From Lentisphaeria bacterium (GTDB lineage: Bacteria; Verrucomicrobiota; Lentisphaeria; Victivallales; Victivallaceae), in assembly GCA_017504585.1 (NCBI GenBank), contig JAFVQX010000163.1:1-36790 (forward strand): a stretch of 36,790 bases of DNA. Reading direction: 5' to 3'. Each line of letters starts with the position of its first letter. The first letter of the stretch is position 1. The notes beneath the pieces are model-generated. The model was not told the DNA's origin. It was given only the letters and a program-made list of their open reading frames with translations, and did not search any database. A program made the position numbers and the translations under genes. Below are positions 6,969-15,353 of the stretch, in pieces.

Positions 6969-8867
6969 ATGGCTAAAATGGATATCCGTTGGGCACAGTT
7001 GGATGTGGCACGGCAGATGGAAACTGTTGAGTTTATTGAAAAATTCGTTACCCTTCTTGCCGACTCCGGATACAACGGCTTGCTGCTTTATCTGGAAGAC
7101 CGCATCAAAACTGCCAGCTATCAGCTGCCCGCTGACAACGAAGTTTACACCGTTGACGAGATCAAACACATCGTTGCCTACGCTGCCGAACGGGGCGTGG
7201 AAGTGGTTCCCTGTGTTGCCACGCTGGGCCATGCCGAACGCTTTTTGCGGCACAAAGAGCTGGAACATCTTTCGGAGATCCAGGATGGAATGCGCGACCG
7301 TTTCGGCGGAGCCCGCAAAAACGCATTTTGTGTGACCAATCCCGAGTTTTACAAATTTATCGGTACTTATCTCAAGGAAGTCGCTGAACTGTTCCCCTCC
7401 AAGTGGTTCCATGTGGGGCTGGATGAGTTCTGGAACTTCAATATCTGTCCCCGCTGTAAAGCTGCCATGCCCGATTTGATGTCTGAACAGAAAATGTTCA
7501 TCAAACACATCTGCAAAATTCGTGAGATCATGGCTGAATGCGGCAAACGCATCATGATGTGGAGCGATATGTTCGAGTTCTACCCCGATGTGTTCAAAGA
7601 TGTTCCCCGTGATGTAGTCATGGTAGACTGGCAGTATCAGCACGATGTGCGGAACTATCAGGGGCACTTGCTGGATGTTGATTGCGAAGACCGTCTGGCG
7701 GTCAATGCCGCCAACGGCTTTGAAACCATTGCCGCTCCGGCTGACCGCACTTTGTGGAACTCGCAGAGCTACTTTGAATATGCCAGCGGCAAACCCGGCG
7801 TGCTGGGCGGCTTGCTCACCTGTTGGGAAAAGAGCGATACTTTCCTTTACCGCACATTGCCGGTATTTGTTGCCGGTGGTTTGCAGATGAACGGCATGAC
7901 TCCCGACGAAGCCTTTGATGCCATGACCGTAAAACTTTTCGGCACCGACGATGCCGTGTTCCGGGCGGCTTTGAAAATCGCTCTCAACAACGGACTTCTG
8001 CGGCACTTTGACGGCGTAAAAGAAGGTGCCATCTGCACCCGTGACTATTACGGCATGAGTATAGCGGGCATGAATGTATGTTCCGGCAGCAAAACTATAT
8101 TGGCATCTTGCAAAGATAAAGTCACCACCGATCTGGGCAAGATCTGTCTGGATGACCTGCTGGATGCTTTGTGGGAAAAGGAACTCTCGCAGCAGGCAAA
8201 ATTCATTGCCCAGGATATTTTTGACAACGGCTGTTCTGCCGAACGCCGCCAAAAGTTTGCTGATTTCCGCAAGGGCTATGCCGATTACTTTGACCACATG
8301 ATCGACCGCTGGAACTGCTACCGCAGTACCATCAAACCCAATGTTTTTGCCGAACGCAAAGCCGGTGTGCTGGAAAGCATTGATAAATTGGGCAACCGCC
8401 TTGCTTCCAACGCATGGGTCAAGATCACCGGAACCCTGCCCGAATTTTACGGCATTGAAAATATTGCCGTTGAATACAAATCCAACGGTCAGTGGGTCAA
8501 ACTTGCCAGCGGCGTTTACAAGCCTGCCGGCAACGCTATTTTCTGCCGCTTTGTGGCTCTGGAAAAAGATATTACCGAAAAAATCGAAGAAGTCCGCATC
8601 ACCGGTTCCGGTCTGGGCGGCGTGGGCATCAACTATGTGGAGATCTTTGTCAACGGTACCTTGTATGTACCCAAAGCCATTCTCAAGGTGGCGGGCAAAG
8701 TCAGCGAGCCATGGTACCTTTTGACCAACAACGGCAACTTTGCCTGGTTTGGCGGTCAGTCCACCCGCTACGACTACTTTGACACTAACGCTTCCGGTCA
8801 GAAGAACTCCGTAACGCTGGCAATGGAGGAATTTTCCGCTGACAATATTGCCATGGCAGAAAAGTAA
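6969..8867 (+). CDS. GH20-like beta-N-acetylhexosaminidase family protein (first copy)
   Basis: 632 residues with a glycoside hydrolase family 20-type TIM barrel in the N-terminal half. It has the family's Asp-Glu pair in HVGLDEFW (D152, E153), with the GH20 substrate-assisted mechanism expected. A GHAE segment near residue 88 corresponds to the conserved histidine region. The usual HxGGDE is altered to HVGLDE. About residues 490-590 look like a beta-sandwich (discoidin/F5-8-type) domain. There is no signal peptide, so it should act in the cytoplasm on imported small amino-sugar glycosides. ATG 6969 follows AAAAGGA; the frame is open back to 6816 only through the repeat hairpins. It heads an operon with the next two genes. 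Confidence 0.8.
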   Translation: MAKMDIRWAQLDVARQMETVEFIEKFVTLLADSGYNGLLLYLEDRIKTASYQLPADNEVYTVDEIKHIVAYAAERGVEVVPCVATLGHAERFLRHKELEHLSEIQDGMRDRFGGARKNAFCVTNPEFYKFIGTYLKEVAELFPSKWFHVGLDEFWNFNICPRCKAAMPDLMSEQKMFIKHICKIREIMAECGKRIMMWSDMFEFYPDVFKDVPRDVVMVDWQYQHDVRNYQGHLLDVDCEDRLAVNAANGFETIAAPADRTLWNSQSYFEYASGKPGVLGGLLTCWEKSDTFLYRTLPVFVAGGLQMNGMTPDEAFDAMTVKLFGTDDAVFRAALKIALNNGLLRHFDGVKEGAICTRDYYGMSIAGMNVCSGSKTILASCKDKVTTDLGKICLDDLLDALWEKELSQQAKFIAQDIFDNGCSAERRQKFADFRKGYADYFDHMIDRWNCYRSTIKPNVFAERKAGVLESIDKLGNRLASNAWVKITGTLPEFYGIENIAVEYKSNGQWVKLASGVYKPAGNAIFCRFVALEKDITEKIEEVRITGSGLGGVGINYVEIFVNGTLYVPKAILKVAGKVSEPWYLLTNNGNFAWFGGQSTRYDYFDTNASGQKNSVTLAMEEFSADNIAMAEK

Positions 8868-8872
8868 GAGTT

Positions 8873-9136
8873 ATGAAGTACCTTTACAATACCGGCAATA
8901 AAGTTTGTGCTCAAGCCATTGAAGTGGAGCTCTCCGGGGAAAAAATCGCAGCCGTCAAGTTTTTCGGCGGCTGCGAAGGTAATCACCGGGGCATCGAACA
9001 GTTGGTTGCAGGCATGGAAATCGACGAAGTGATCAAACGCCTTTCGGGCGTAACTTGCGGCTTCCGCAATACTTCCTGCCCCGACCAGCTGGCTTGTGTC
9101 CTTGCTGAAGCCAAAAAGAAGTTGAGCGAACAATGA
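8873..9136 (+). CDS. TSCPD domain-containing protein
   Basis: An 87-residue protein that is essentially a stand-alone TSCPD domain, with the diagnostic motif TSCPD at residues 67-71. Further cysteines (C12, C34, C62, C75) could bind metal. The domain is known as a C-terminal part of some B12-dependent ribonucleotide reductases and as small free-standing proteins of unclear function. It starts 5 bp after the GH20 stop, and its stop overlaps the next start (ATGA), so translation is probably coupled. Confidence 0.88.
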   Translation: MKYLYNTGNKVCAQAIEVELSGEKIAAVKFFGGCEGNHRGIEQLVAGMEIDEVIKRLSGVTCGFRNTSCPDQLACVLAEAKKKLSEQ

Positions 9137-10104
9137 ATGTTATGAAGTTTTTTCAAGGTATCAGCCGCTTTCTGGCAGCGTACACCTCGCCGGTGATCGT
9201 GGGCGTGGCGGCGATAACCTTTGTTTATCCGGAGCTTTTCCGCTGGGTCAAAGGCGATATCCAGACCCTGGTGCTGGGGATCATCATGCTGACTATGGGT
9301 ATGACGCTTACCACTGATGATTTCAAGATCCTTGCCAAACGGCCTTTGGATATTTTTATCGGGGCGGTTGCTCAATATACCCTTATGCCGCTGATCGCCT
9401 TTGTGCTGGTCAAAGTAATGAATTTACCGCCGGGGATTGCGGCAGGACTGCTGCTGGTGGGCTGCTGTCCGGGAGGAGTTTCCAGCAACATCATTACCTT
9501 TTTGAGCCGGGGCGATGTGGCTTTTTCGGTAGGTATGACCACGGCATCGACCTTGCTGGCACCGGTCTTGACCCCGCTTTTGATGCTTTATTTAGCGGGC
9601 GATAAAATCGAAATCAACGCTGTGGGCATGTTCAAAAGCATCCTTATTGTAACCATTCTGCCGGTGGCGGTGGGTTTTATCGGCAACTATTTGTGGGGCA
9701 AAAAATCTGCTTATCAGGAGTTCTGCAAAACCATGCCGGGGGTGTCGGTGATTGCTTTTGCCTGTATCGTAGGCGGCGTTATCACCTTTAACGGCAAACA
9801 CTTTTTCAGCTCGGGACTGCTGATTTTTGCGGCGATCTTCCTGCACAACGCCATCGGGTATCTGACCGGTTACAGCGTGGGAGTGCTGGCTAAAATGAGC
9901 AAAGCACAAAAGCGGACGATTTCGATCGAAGTGGGTATGCAGAACGCCGGACTTGCCACCAATCTGGCAACGGTGCATTTTCCCAACACTCCGGAAGCTG
10001 CACTGGCTTCGGCAGTAAGCTGCGTCTGGCACAGTATATCAGGTACTTTCCTTGCCGGGATTTTCCGTTTGATCGACAAGTATTCTGAAAAAAAGCAAAA
10101 GTAA
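9133..10104 (+). CDS. Bile acid:sodium symporter (BASS) family transporter
   Basis: 323-residue inner-membrane protein with about nine to ten hydrophobic helices. Family signatures are GMTLTTDDF (about residues 56-64) and GCCPGGVSSNIITFLSRGDVA (about 112-132). Family members move bile acids, keto acids, pantothenate or other organic anions with sodium; the substrate here is unknown. Its ATGA overlap with the TSCPD gene and close linkage to the GH20 gene hint at a role in carrying a product or substrate of amino-sugar breakdown, which is inference. Confidence 0.9.
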   Translation: MNVMKFFQGISRFLAAYTSPVIVGVAAITFVYPELFRWVKGDIQTLVLGIIMLTMGMTLTTDDFKILAKRPLDIFIGAVAQYTLMPLIAFVLVKVMNLPPGIAAGLLLVGCCPGGVSSNIITFLSRGDVAFSVGMTTASTLLAPVLTPLLMLYLAGDKIEINAVGMFKSILIVTILPVAVGFIGNYLWGKKSAYQEFCKTMPGVSVIAFACIVGGVITFNGKHFFSSGLLIFAAIFLHNAIGYLTGYSVGVLAKMSKAQKRTISIEVGMQNAGLATNLATVHFPNTPEAALASAVSCVWHSISGTFLAGIFRLIDKYSEKKQK

Positions 10105-10124
10105 GATCCCGAACCTGTTTTTTC

Positions 10125-10160
10125 ACCGCTGCGGAGCTATAAAGTTCTGCGGCGGTTTTT
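10125..10160 (+). terminator. Terminator of the GH20-TSCPD-BASS operon
   Basis: Stem ACCGCTGCGGA (10125-10135) pairs with TCTGCGGCGGT (10146-10156) through two wobble pairs, followed by TTTTT. The stop codon of the convergent AraC gene (10137-10139) lies in its loop. Confidence 0.75.
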
Positions 10161-10910
10161 ATTTGTCTGTAAAGAATATTTTTTGGGCGATACGTTGAAT
10201 TTTTTGCGGAACGCCGCTCCAAAGTAGTTCACCGAATTAAAACCGCACAAGCGGGCTGTTTCAGCAATGGGCAAATCATTTTCGACTAAAAGCGTACAGG
10301 CTTTTTCCAACCGCAGTTCCAGCAGAACTTTGGTCAGCGGTTTGCCAAAATGTTCGCTGATCAAATGGCATATCCGCGATGGCGAGAGTGCCAGATGGTG
10401 TGCAAGTTTATGCAAAGTGATCTTTTCGGCATAGTGTTTTTCCAGATAAGCCAACACTTCGCTGCGAAAGTTCTTTTTATCTGCCATGGCGTTTACAGCC
10501 GCTTCCATTTGCGCGGTTAAGCCTTCGGCAATTACGGGCAGCAATTTAATGATCTTGCGCAAAGTATCTTTGGGCAGCGGCCGCTGCCAGATACCGGCAA
10601 ACAAAACTCCCACCAGCATATCGTGCCGGAAAACCGGGGCAACGATCTCGACATAACCTTTGCGGCAGCGCCATACTCTGACCGCCGGACGATAGAGCAA
10701 AAGCTCATTGCGCAATTTGACTACACAATGTTTCACACAGCTGGCGACTTCGCTTTCGGGACAAAGATCCTGATTACGGAAGTGTAAATTCAAATACTTC
10801 CGCTGACACTTTACTGTGTGGGTATGAAAAAACCGATACCGCACATCATGATAAACCAGGCGGCAATCAAGCTTTTCTTCCAATATTGCAAATGTATCAC
10901 TCAAATCCAT
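10137..10910 (-). CDS. AraC-family transcriptional regulator with PocR-like sensor
   Basis: 257 residues. The C-terminal ~105 residues are an AraC-type double helix-turn-helix (AYLEKHYAEKITLHKLAHHL ... ETARLCGFNSVNYFGAAFRKKF). The N-terminal half has the Cys-containing pattern of PocR-like sensory domains (KCQRKYLNLHF, DLCPESEVASC, HCVVKL; then EIVAPVFRHDMLVGVLFAG). It is transcribed divergently from the second GH20 gene and convergently to the first operon, and so probably activates one or both in response to an amino-sugar-derived ligand. Only a weak ribosome site precedes ATG 10910. Confidence 0.85.
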   Translation of the reverse strand: MDLSDTFAILEEKLDCRLVYHDVRYRFFHTHTVKCQRKYLNLHFRNQDLCPESEVASCVKHCVVKLRNELLLYRPAVRVWRCRKGYVEIVAPVFRHDMLVGVLFAGIWQRPLPKDTLRKIIKLLPVIAEGLTAQMEAAVNAMADKKNFRSEVLAYLEKHYAEKITLHKLAHHLALSPSRICHLISEHFGKPLTKVLLELRLEKACTLLVENDLPIAETARLCGFNSVNYFGAAFRKKFNVSPKKYSLQTNKNRRRTL

Positions 10911-10942
10911 AATGAGAGTTAATCTACTGCCCGATTGAGATA

Positions 10943-11019
10943 TTGCAAACGTTTTTCAGCAATAAAATGTGATTTTTCAGCAAAATAGCGTTTGATTTTT
11001 TATCCTGCGGCTGTATCTT
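10943..11019 (+). promoter_or_regulatory. Candidate promoter and LacI-type operators of the second GH20 gene
   Basis: -35 TTGATT (10992-10997), 16-bp spacer, -10 TATCTT (11014-11019). Two sites with central CG and the LacI-family half-site look lie upstream: GCAAACGTTTTTC centred on 10950/10951, and AAATAGCGTTTGA centred on 10989/10990, adjoining the -35 box. The sites are short and the match is by eye. Confidence 0.4.
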
Positions 11020-11054
11020 GTAACAAACAACGATAAATGTAAGGATTGTTTATT

Positions 11055-12905
11055 ATGCAAGATTATCAGATCCGGGCGGCGCAAATCGACTTGAACCGCC
11101 AAAAAGAAACCATGGAGTTTATCCGTTTTTATATTGACTTTCTGGCAGAAAACGGCTACAACACGCTTCTGCTTTATATAGCATGGCGGGTCAAGCTCAA
11201 ATCCCACCCCTACCCGGACGAGAAAGATGCCTATACCGCCGACGAGCTCCGGGAGATTGTCGATTACGCTTTCAAGCGCGGTCTTAAAGTTATTCCCACG
11301 ACCAATCTGACCTTTGTCAACAGCCTGACCCGCTACCCGGAAATGGCGGAACTGTTGGAAGACGGGACCCGTTTCTGGGGGGCAAAGCGTGGGAATTTTT
11401 GTGTATCCAACCCCAAAGTTTACGAGTTTATCGACGCTTATCTTACTGAACTGGCAGAACTTGTGCCGGGTGAATATCTCCACATCGGCGGCGATGAGTG
11501 CTGGGATTTGGCGTATTGCGAAAAGTGTACCGCAGGCGGCATGACTTTCGACAAAGAATCCTGCATGTATAAAGATTTTATTCTCAAATGCCGCGAGATC
11601 GTAGTCGGCAAACTCAAGCGCCGCATGATCATGTGGGACGATATGTTTGATTTTTACCCGCACATTCTGCCGGAGATGCCCCGGGATATAATTTTTGCCC
11701 ATTGGCAGTATCAGTCCGATGTCTACCAGTCAGTAGCACATTTCGGCAACCGGCAGCGCAAAAATATGCTTGAAATATACGACAAACTCGGGTTCCAATT
11801 CCTGATCGCCCCGGCAACTTATCTGACCAGCAACGGCAGAAGTTTTTCTGAATATGCTCTGCCGCGCAAAAATCTGCTGGGGGGCATTATGACCACCTGG
11901 TGCAACCATCTGCGCTTTATGTATAAAGCATTGCCGGTCATTGCGTCGGTGGGGCGCTATTGGGCGGGGCAAGGAGCAGAAGAAGCGTGCTTCAACGAAT
12001 TTATCAAAGAGTATTTCAACAGCAGCGACCCGGCGCTTATTCAGGCGGTTCGCTGTTTCTGCGAAAACAATTCCACACGCTTTACCCGCTTTACAGCATT
12101 GAATACCAGCAACTTTGCGTTCAGCGGATTAAATTACGGTGCCGATTCCCGCCGCCAGCTGGAATTGGCGGTCTTGCAGGAAAAACTGCCGCAGATCACC
12201 AACGAAACAGGCAAACGTATTGCCGATGAGTTGATATTGATGCTGGAGCTGGAATGTGCAATCTTTGATCTGGAAAAACTGGTCCGGGGCATCGTTTATA
12301 AATCCACCACGCCCCGGCAAATCAGCGACGCATTGGCTCTGGTGCAGAGCAAGGGCGACAATTACGCCGCCCGCTGGGAGCTGTGGCGCCCTGGTATTGC
12401 CCCCAATACCATAGCTTCTTACATAAACAACTTTGTGGAAAAAACCCAACTCCATTGCGAAAAGCTTTTCCGCGGCAATTATCTGAAGATCCTCTTTGCT
12501 TCGGCAAATCAATTCGGAGCAGAATTGCTGAATATATATTTACTTAAAGATGATCAGAAAATTCCGGTCGTCAGCGGTTCGTTCCGCAATGTCAACGGCG
12601 GCGCCCATTACGACCAGTTTCTGCCGCTGGATGAAGCCGTCGCTGCCGATACGTTGGTGATCGAAGCCAAAGGCTACGGCGGTCAGGGGGTGGCATACGC
12701 CGAACTCTGCCTGGGCGATCAGCGCTTTGTGCCCGTATCTGCCAGCGGCGAAGGCATGGTCAGTGATCCGGATTTTGTGCTTGACGATGATTGCAAATAT
12801 TCGTTCCTCGGCTCACAGGATACCATGTATTCATGGAAAGACCGCGCCGCCGCCGATGCGGTGCATACCCTGACAATAAAATTGCGCCCCGCTGCGGAGG
12901 TCTGA
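11055..12905 (+). CDS. GH20-like beta-N-acetylhexosaminidase family protein (second copy)
   Basis: 616 residues, paralogous to the gene at 6969 along its whole length. Its catalytic motif is the canonical HIGGDECW (D147, E148). The histidine-bearing GHAE segment of the first copy is replaced here by TFVNS, so the two probably differ in substrate. A C-terminal beta-sandwich-like region follows residue 480. There is no signal peptide, so a cytoplasmic location is expected. ATG 11055 lies 9 bp after AAGGA; a TTG at 11046 is in frame but lacks spacing for that site. It is divergent from the AraC regulator and convergent with nagB, whose product would use GlcNAc-derived glucosamine-6-phosphate. 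Confidence 0.82.
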   Translation: MQDYQIRAAQIDLNRQKETMEFIRFYIDFLAENGYNTLLLYIAWRVKLKSHPYPDEKDAYTADELREIVDYAFKRGLKVIPTTNLTFVNSLTRYPEMAELLEDGTRFWGAKRGNFCVSNPKVYEFIDAYLTELAELVPGEYLHIGGDECWDLAYCEKCTAGGMTFDKESCMYKDFILKCREIVVGKLKRRMIMWDDMFDFYPHILPEMPRDIIFAHWQYQSDVYQSVAHFGNRQRKNMLEIYDKLGFQFLIAPATYLTSNGRSFSEYALPRKNLLGGIMTTWCNHLRFMYKALPVIASVGRYWAGQGAEEACFNEFIKEYFNSSDPALIQAVRCFCENNSTRFTRFTALNTSNFAFSGLNYGADSRRQLELAVLQEKLPQITNETGKRIADELILMLELECAIFDLEKLVRGIVYKSTTPRQISDALALVQSKGDNYAARWELWRPGIAPNTIASYINNFVEKTQLHCEKLFRGNYLKILFASANQFGAELLNIYLLKDDQKIPVVSGSFRNVNGGAHYDQFLPLDEAVAADTLVIEAKGYGGQGVAYAELCLGDQRFVPVSASGEGMVSDPDFVLDDDCKYSFLGSQDTMYSWKDRAAADAVHTLTIKLRPAAEV

Positions 12906-12946
12906 AATACAACTCGCAAAACTCCGGAAAAACGGCATAAAAAAGA

Positions 12947-12985
12947 GTTGCTGCAACCTTTTGCCGGTTTGCAGCAACCCTTTTT
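12947..12985. terminator. Bidirectional terminator between GH20 and nagB
   Basis: GTTGCTGCAACC (12947-12958) pairs with GGTTTGCAGCAAC (12966-12978) with one bulge. TTTTT follows on the plus strand and an A-run on the left serves the minus strand. The core resembles the argC terminator at 29164. Confidence 0.85.
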
Positions 12986-13035
12986 GTATTTCAGATCTGC
13001 AATATTCTTGAATAAGAATATCTCCCGATCACTGC

Positions 13036-13779
13036 TTACTTGCTCAACAGCGAAGCGCTGGCTTCGTCGAGGAAAGTTACGCAGTGGGGGTGGTTCTGCA
13101 GGATAGAAGCCGGGCAGGTGTTGGTCACCGGACCTTCGATCATGCCCTTGATGGCCTGGGCTTTGCGTTCATCAGGCACAACGTTGACGATCACTTTGCT
13201 CTTGCAGATCTGCGGTACACTCATGCTGAAAGCGTGGGTGGGAACAGCGTCGAAAGTGGGGAACCAGCCTTCGCCCAACTGCTGATTGCGGCAAGCGTCA
13301 TCCAGTTTGACCACCAGGAACGCTTCGTCGGTATCAAAGTCAGCCGGCGGGTCATTGAACGCAATGTGACCGTTTTCGCCAACGCCGATAAAAGCAATAT
13401 CAACGGGGTGGTCGGCCAGAACTTTCTTCATCTTGGCGCAGAAAGCGGCGGGATCGTCGGTATCGCCTTCGACAAAGTAGACTTCTGCCAGCTTGCAGGG
13501 CAGCTTGTCAATAAAGTTTTCGCGCAAATTCAGACGGAAACCGGCTTTGTGGCCCTGGGGCAAACCGATGTATTCATCCAGGTGGAACAGAGTAACTTTG
13601 CTCCAATCGATGCCCGGTTCCTGCACCAGAAAGCTCATCATTTCAAACTGGCTGGGAGCAGTGGCTGCGATCATGTTGACCGCGCCTTTTTCTGCCAATA
13701 CTTTGCGCAATACCTCGGCACCGTAAGCGGCAGCCGCCTTGCTCATTTCGGTCTTGTTCTTGAGAACTTTGACTTCCAT
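13036..13779 (-). CDS. nagB: Glucosamine-6-phosphate deaminase family protein
   Basis: Expected to convert glucosamine-6-phosphate to fructose-6-phosphate and ammonia, the last step of amino-sugar catabolism. The 247-residue length is close to the family norm. Motifs are HLDEYIGL (66-73, with the likely catalytic Asp68) and GVGENGHIAFNDP (132-144). Compared with the E. coli enzyme motif GVGNDGHIAFNEP, the residues at the positions of Asp141 and Glu148 are Asn136 and Asp143. This marks a variant subgroup whose exact substrate could differ. AGAGGGTG precedes ATG 13779. The promoter region carries two CG-centred operator-like sites. Confidence 0.85.
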   Translation of the reverse strand: MEVKVLKNKTEMSKAAAAYGAEVLRKVLAEKGAVNMIAATAPSQFEMMSFLVQEPGIDWSKVTLFHLDEYIGLPQGHKAGFRLNLRENFIDKLPCKLAEVYFVEGDTDDPAAFCAKMKKVLADHPVDIAFIGVGENGHIAFNDPPADFDTDEAFLVVKLDDACRNQQLGEGWFPTFDAVPTHAFSMSVPQICKSKVIVNVVPDERKAQAIKGMIEGPVTNTCPASILQNHPHCVTFLDEASASLLSK

Positions 13780-13864
13780 TTTTTCACCCTCTTGTTTAGT
13801 GTAAAAAAAGATTTAGACTTTAATGCTGACCCGTTTCAGCCGGATCAATTCACATTCAGGATTA

Positions 13865-13892
13865 AATATACATCAAAACGCTTTTATTACAA
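13865..13892 (-). promoter_or_regulatory. nagB promoter with operator in the spacer
   Basis: Minus strand: -35 TTGTAA (13887-13892), 16-bp spacer, -10 TATATT (13865-13870). The spacer holds TAAAAGCGTTTTGA (13873-13886), a near-symmetric CG-centred site of LacI/CcpA-operator type. Confidence 0.55.
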
Positions 13893-13905
13893 GTAAATCA
13901 GCAAA

Positions 13906-13920
13906 AAAAAAGCGTTTTTT
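13906..13920. promoter_or_regulatory. Second LacI-type operator-like site at nagB
   Basis: AAAAAGCGTTTTT, centred on 13913/13914, lies 34 bp (about three turns) upstream of the spacer site. It could allow looping or cooperative binding. It is A/T-rich, so a chance match is possible. Confidence 0.4.
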
Positions 13921-13961
13921 TACTCTTTACAAAATGCTGAAACTGTAATCATGGCAATATA

Positions 13962-13989
13962 AAACCCGACTTTTTGACCGGTCGGGTTT
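13962..13989 (-). terminator. Putative terminator after mgtC
   Basis: AAACCCGAC (13962-13970) pairs perfectly with GTCGGGTTT (13981-13989). On the minus strand it is followed by TTATATT. It lies about 110 bp downstream of the mgtC stop. Confidence 0.55.
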
Positions 13990-14101
13990 ATTTTTCGGGG
14001 AGGATCGCTTATCTGCAAACCTGTAATGATCTGCCAACTTGCAGGAGAAACTATCACAAAGCCTGACAGACTTTTTGCCGGCTCACGGCAGAAATTGCTG
14101 A

Positions 14102-14758
14102 CTATTCGATTTTTTCGATATTTACACTGCGGAACTCTTTCAAAAGTTTCACCAGCCAGGCGTCATCGTTCCGGGCGTGCTCAAACAACTGCATTTTTAC
14201 TCTTATGCGGTCATGTTTGCCATCTTCGCAACCGGTAACTGTGCAATTCACCACTTTGCAGTTGTTTTCGTTGAGCGCACTGGTTATTTTTACCAAATCC
14301 GAATGGTGCCGGGTGGTAAATACCAGTTGGGTATTTCGGGTGTGAAAACGCTGGAACAATACCTGAAAAAGCTCCAAACCTATCAGGGTAAAAATCGTAG
14401 TTATCAACCCGATCAGATAAAGTCCTCCCCCAACTGCCATACCGATACCCGCCGCCACCCACAATCCGGCGGCGGTGGTCAGCCCGCGGACAAACTGCTT
14501 TTGCATCATGATCGTACCGGCACCGATAAAACCGATACCGCTGACGATCTGCGCGGCTACCCGGCTGGCATCTTTCATATTATCGCCAAAGCCGTATTGC
14601 GAAACTATCATCATCAGACAGCTGCCCAATGCCACCAGAAAATGGGTGCGCATCCCGGCTTCTTTTGCCCGGTACTCCCGTTCCAGACCAATCAAAGTAC
14701 CCAGCATACCGGCAACCGCCAGCCGCAGGATCATGATCCATACTTGCTCATTACTCAT
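14102..14758 (-). CDS. MgtC/SapB family membrane protein
   Basis: 218-residue inner-membrane protein. The N-terminal ~120 residues carry about four to five helices with family signatures LIGLEREYRAKEAGMRTH (about 22-39) and GIGFIGAGTIM (about 74-84). The C-terminal ~80 residues are a soluble domain like the ACT-type domain of longer MgtC proteins. The family is linked to low-magnesium growth and, in Salmonella, to control of F1Fo ATP synthase; the role outside pathogens is less clear. AGAGGG precedes ATG 14758. It lies 69 bp after the preceding operon gene and could be its last member. Confidence 0.9.
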   Translation of the reverse strand: MSNEQVWIMILRLAVAGMLGTLIGLEREYRAKEAGMRTHFLVALGSCLMMIVSQYGFGDNMKDASRVAAQIVSGIGFIGAGTIMMQKQFVRGLTTAAGLWVAAGIGMAVGGGLYLIGLITTIFTLIGLELFQVLFQRFHTRNTQLVFTTRHHSDLVKITSALNENNCKVVNCTVTGCEDGKHDRIRVKMQLFEHARNDDAWLVKLLKEFRSVNIEKIE

Positions 14759-14827
14759 GCTATAAACCCTCTTATCTCAATTTTTATGATTTGTTTACAA
14801 TAGCGCAAACAAAATATTTTGCCAATT

Positions 14828-15334
14828 TTATTGCGCACTGATACGTTCAATAAATTTCAAAGTAAGGTGTTCAGTTATACGGAGCGTCCATTTGAGCGCT
14901 TCAAACAATCCCAGTACCGGATCGATATCGCTGTTGGCGCTTTTGAAATCCACATAAGCGCCCCCCAGTCTGGCGGCAATGGGTTCGTTTTTCAGGAAAT
15001 TCATCAGCCGGTCATCCACATACAAAGATATGCGTGAGTTGAACAACCCTTCCACGCGCACATCCTGCGACTGGTTGTTCATAAAATTGAATGCCATATC
15101 AGCACCTTTGCCCACTGCAAAGTTGAACATGCTGGATATTTCATCTTCCTCAAGTTCCATGCGGTTCACGCTCTGCAGATGATCTTTGAAAGCCTTGAAC
15201 ATATTGACAAATAAAGGTTTTTCCAGCTCTGTAAGTTCCGGAGCGGAACGCAGGGAGTCGCCTTCCGGAAAATACCCGAACTCCCGCGCTGCGGCAATCA
15301 TTGCCTGCGCTACTTTAAGTGATAACTCTTCCAT
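14828..15334 (-). CDS. Hypothetical protein, last gene of the panB-acn-ung cluster
   Basis: 168 residues, not recognised. It is soluble and predicted mostly helical, without a signal peptide, conserved cysteines or obvious catalytic motif. ATG 15334 is favoured by CAGGAGTTG just upstream; a start 45 codons earlier (15469) would overlap ung and lacks support. It begins 19 bp after the ung stop, so the two are likely cotranscribed. Confidence 0.65.
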   Translation of the reverse strand: MEELSLKVAQAMIAAAREFGYFPEGDSLRSAPELTELEKPLFVNMFKAFKDHLQSVNRMELEEDEISSMFNFAVGKGADMAFNFMNNQSQDVRVEGLFNSRISLYVDDRLMNFLKNEPIAARLGGAYVDFKSANSDIDPVLGLFEALKWTLRITEHLTLKFIERISAQ

Positions 15335-15353
15335 AAAAATCAACTCCTGTAAA

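Larger units (their letters stand above)
13780..14101. other. Intergenic region nagB-mgtC
   Basis: This 322-bp stretch holds the nagB leader and promoter (to about 13920) and a terminator (13962-13989). The remaining roughly 110 bp after mgtC show no recognisable feature. Confidence 0.6.

Noticed and set aside
6918..8297. 459-codon frame antisense to the first GH20 gene
   Set aside because: The sense strand encodes a complete GH20-type protein with a ribosome site; the antisense product is featureless.
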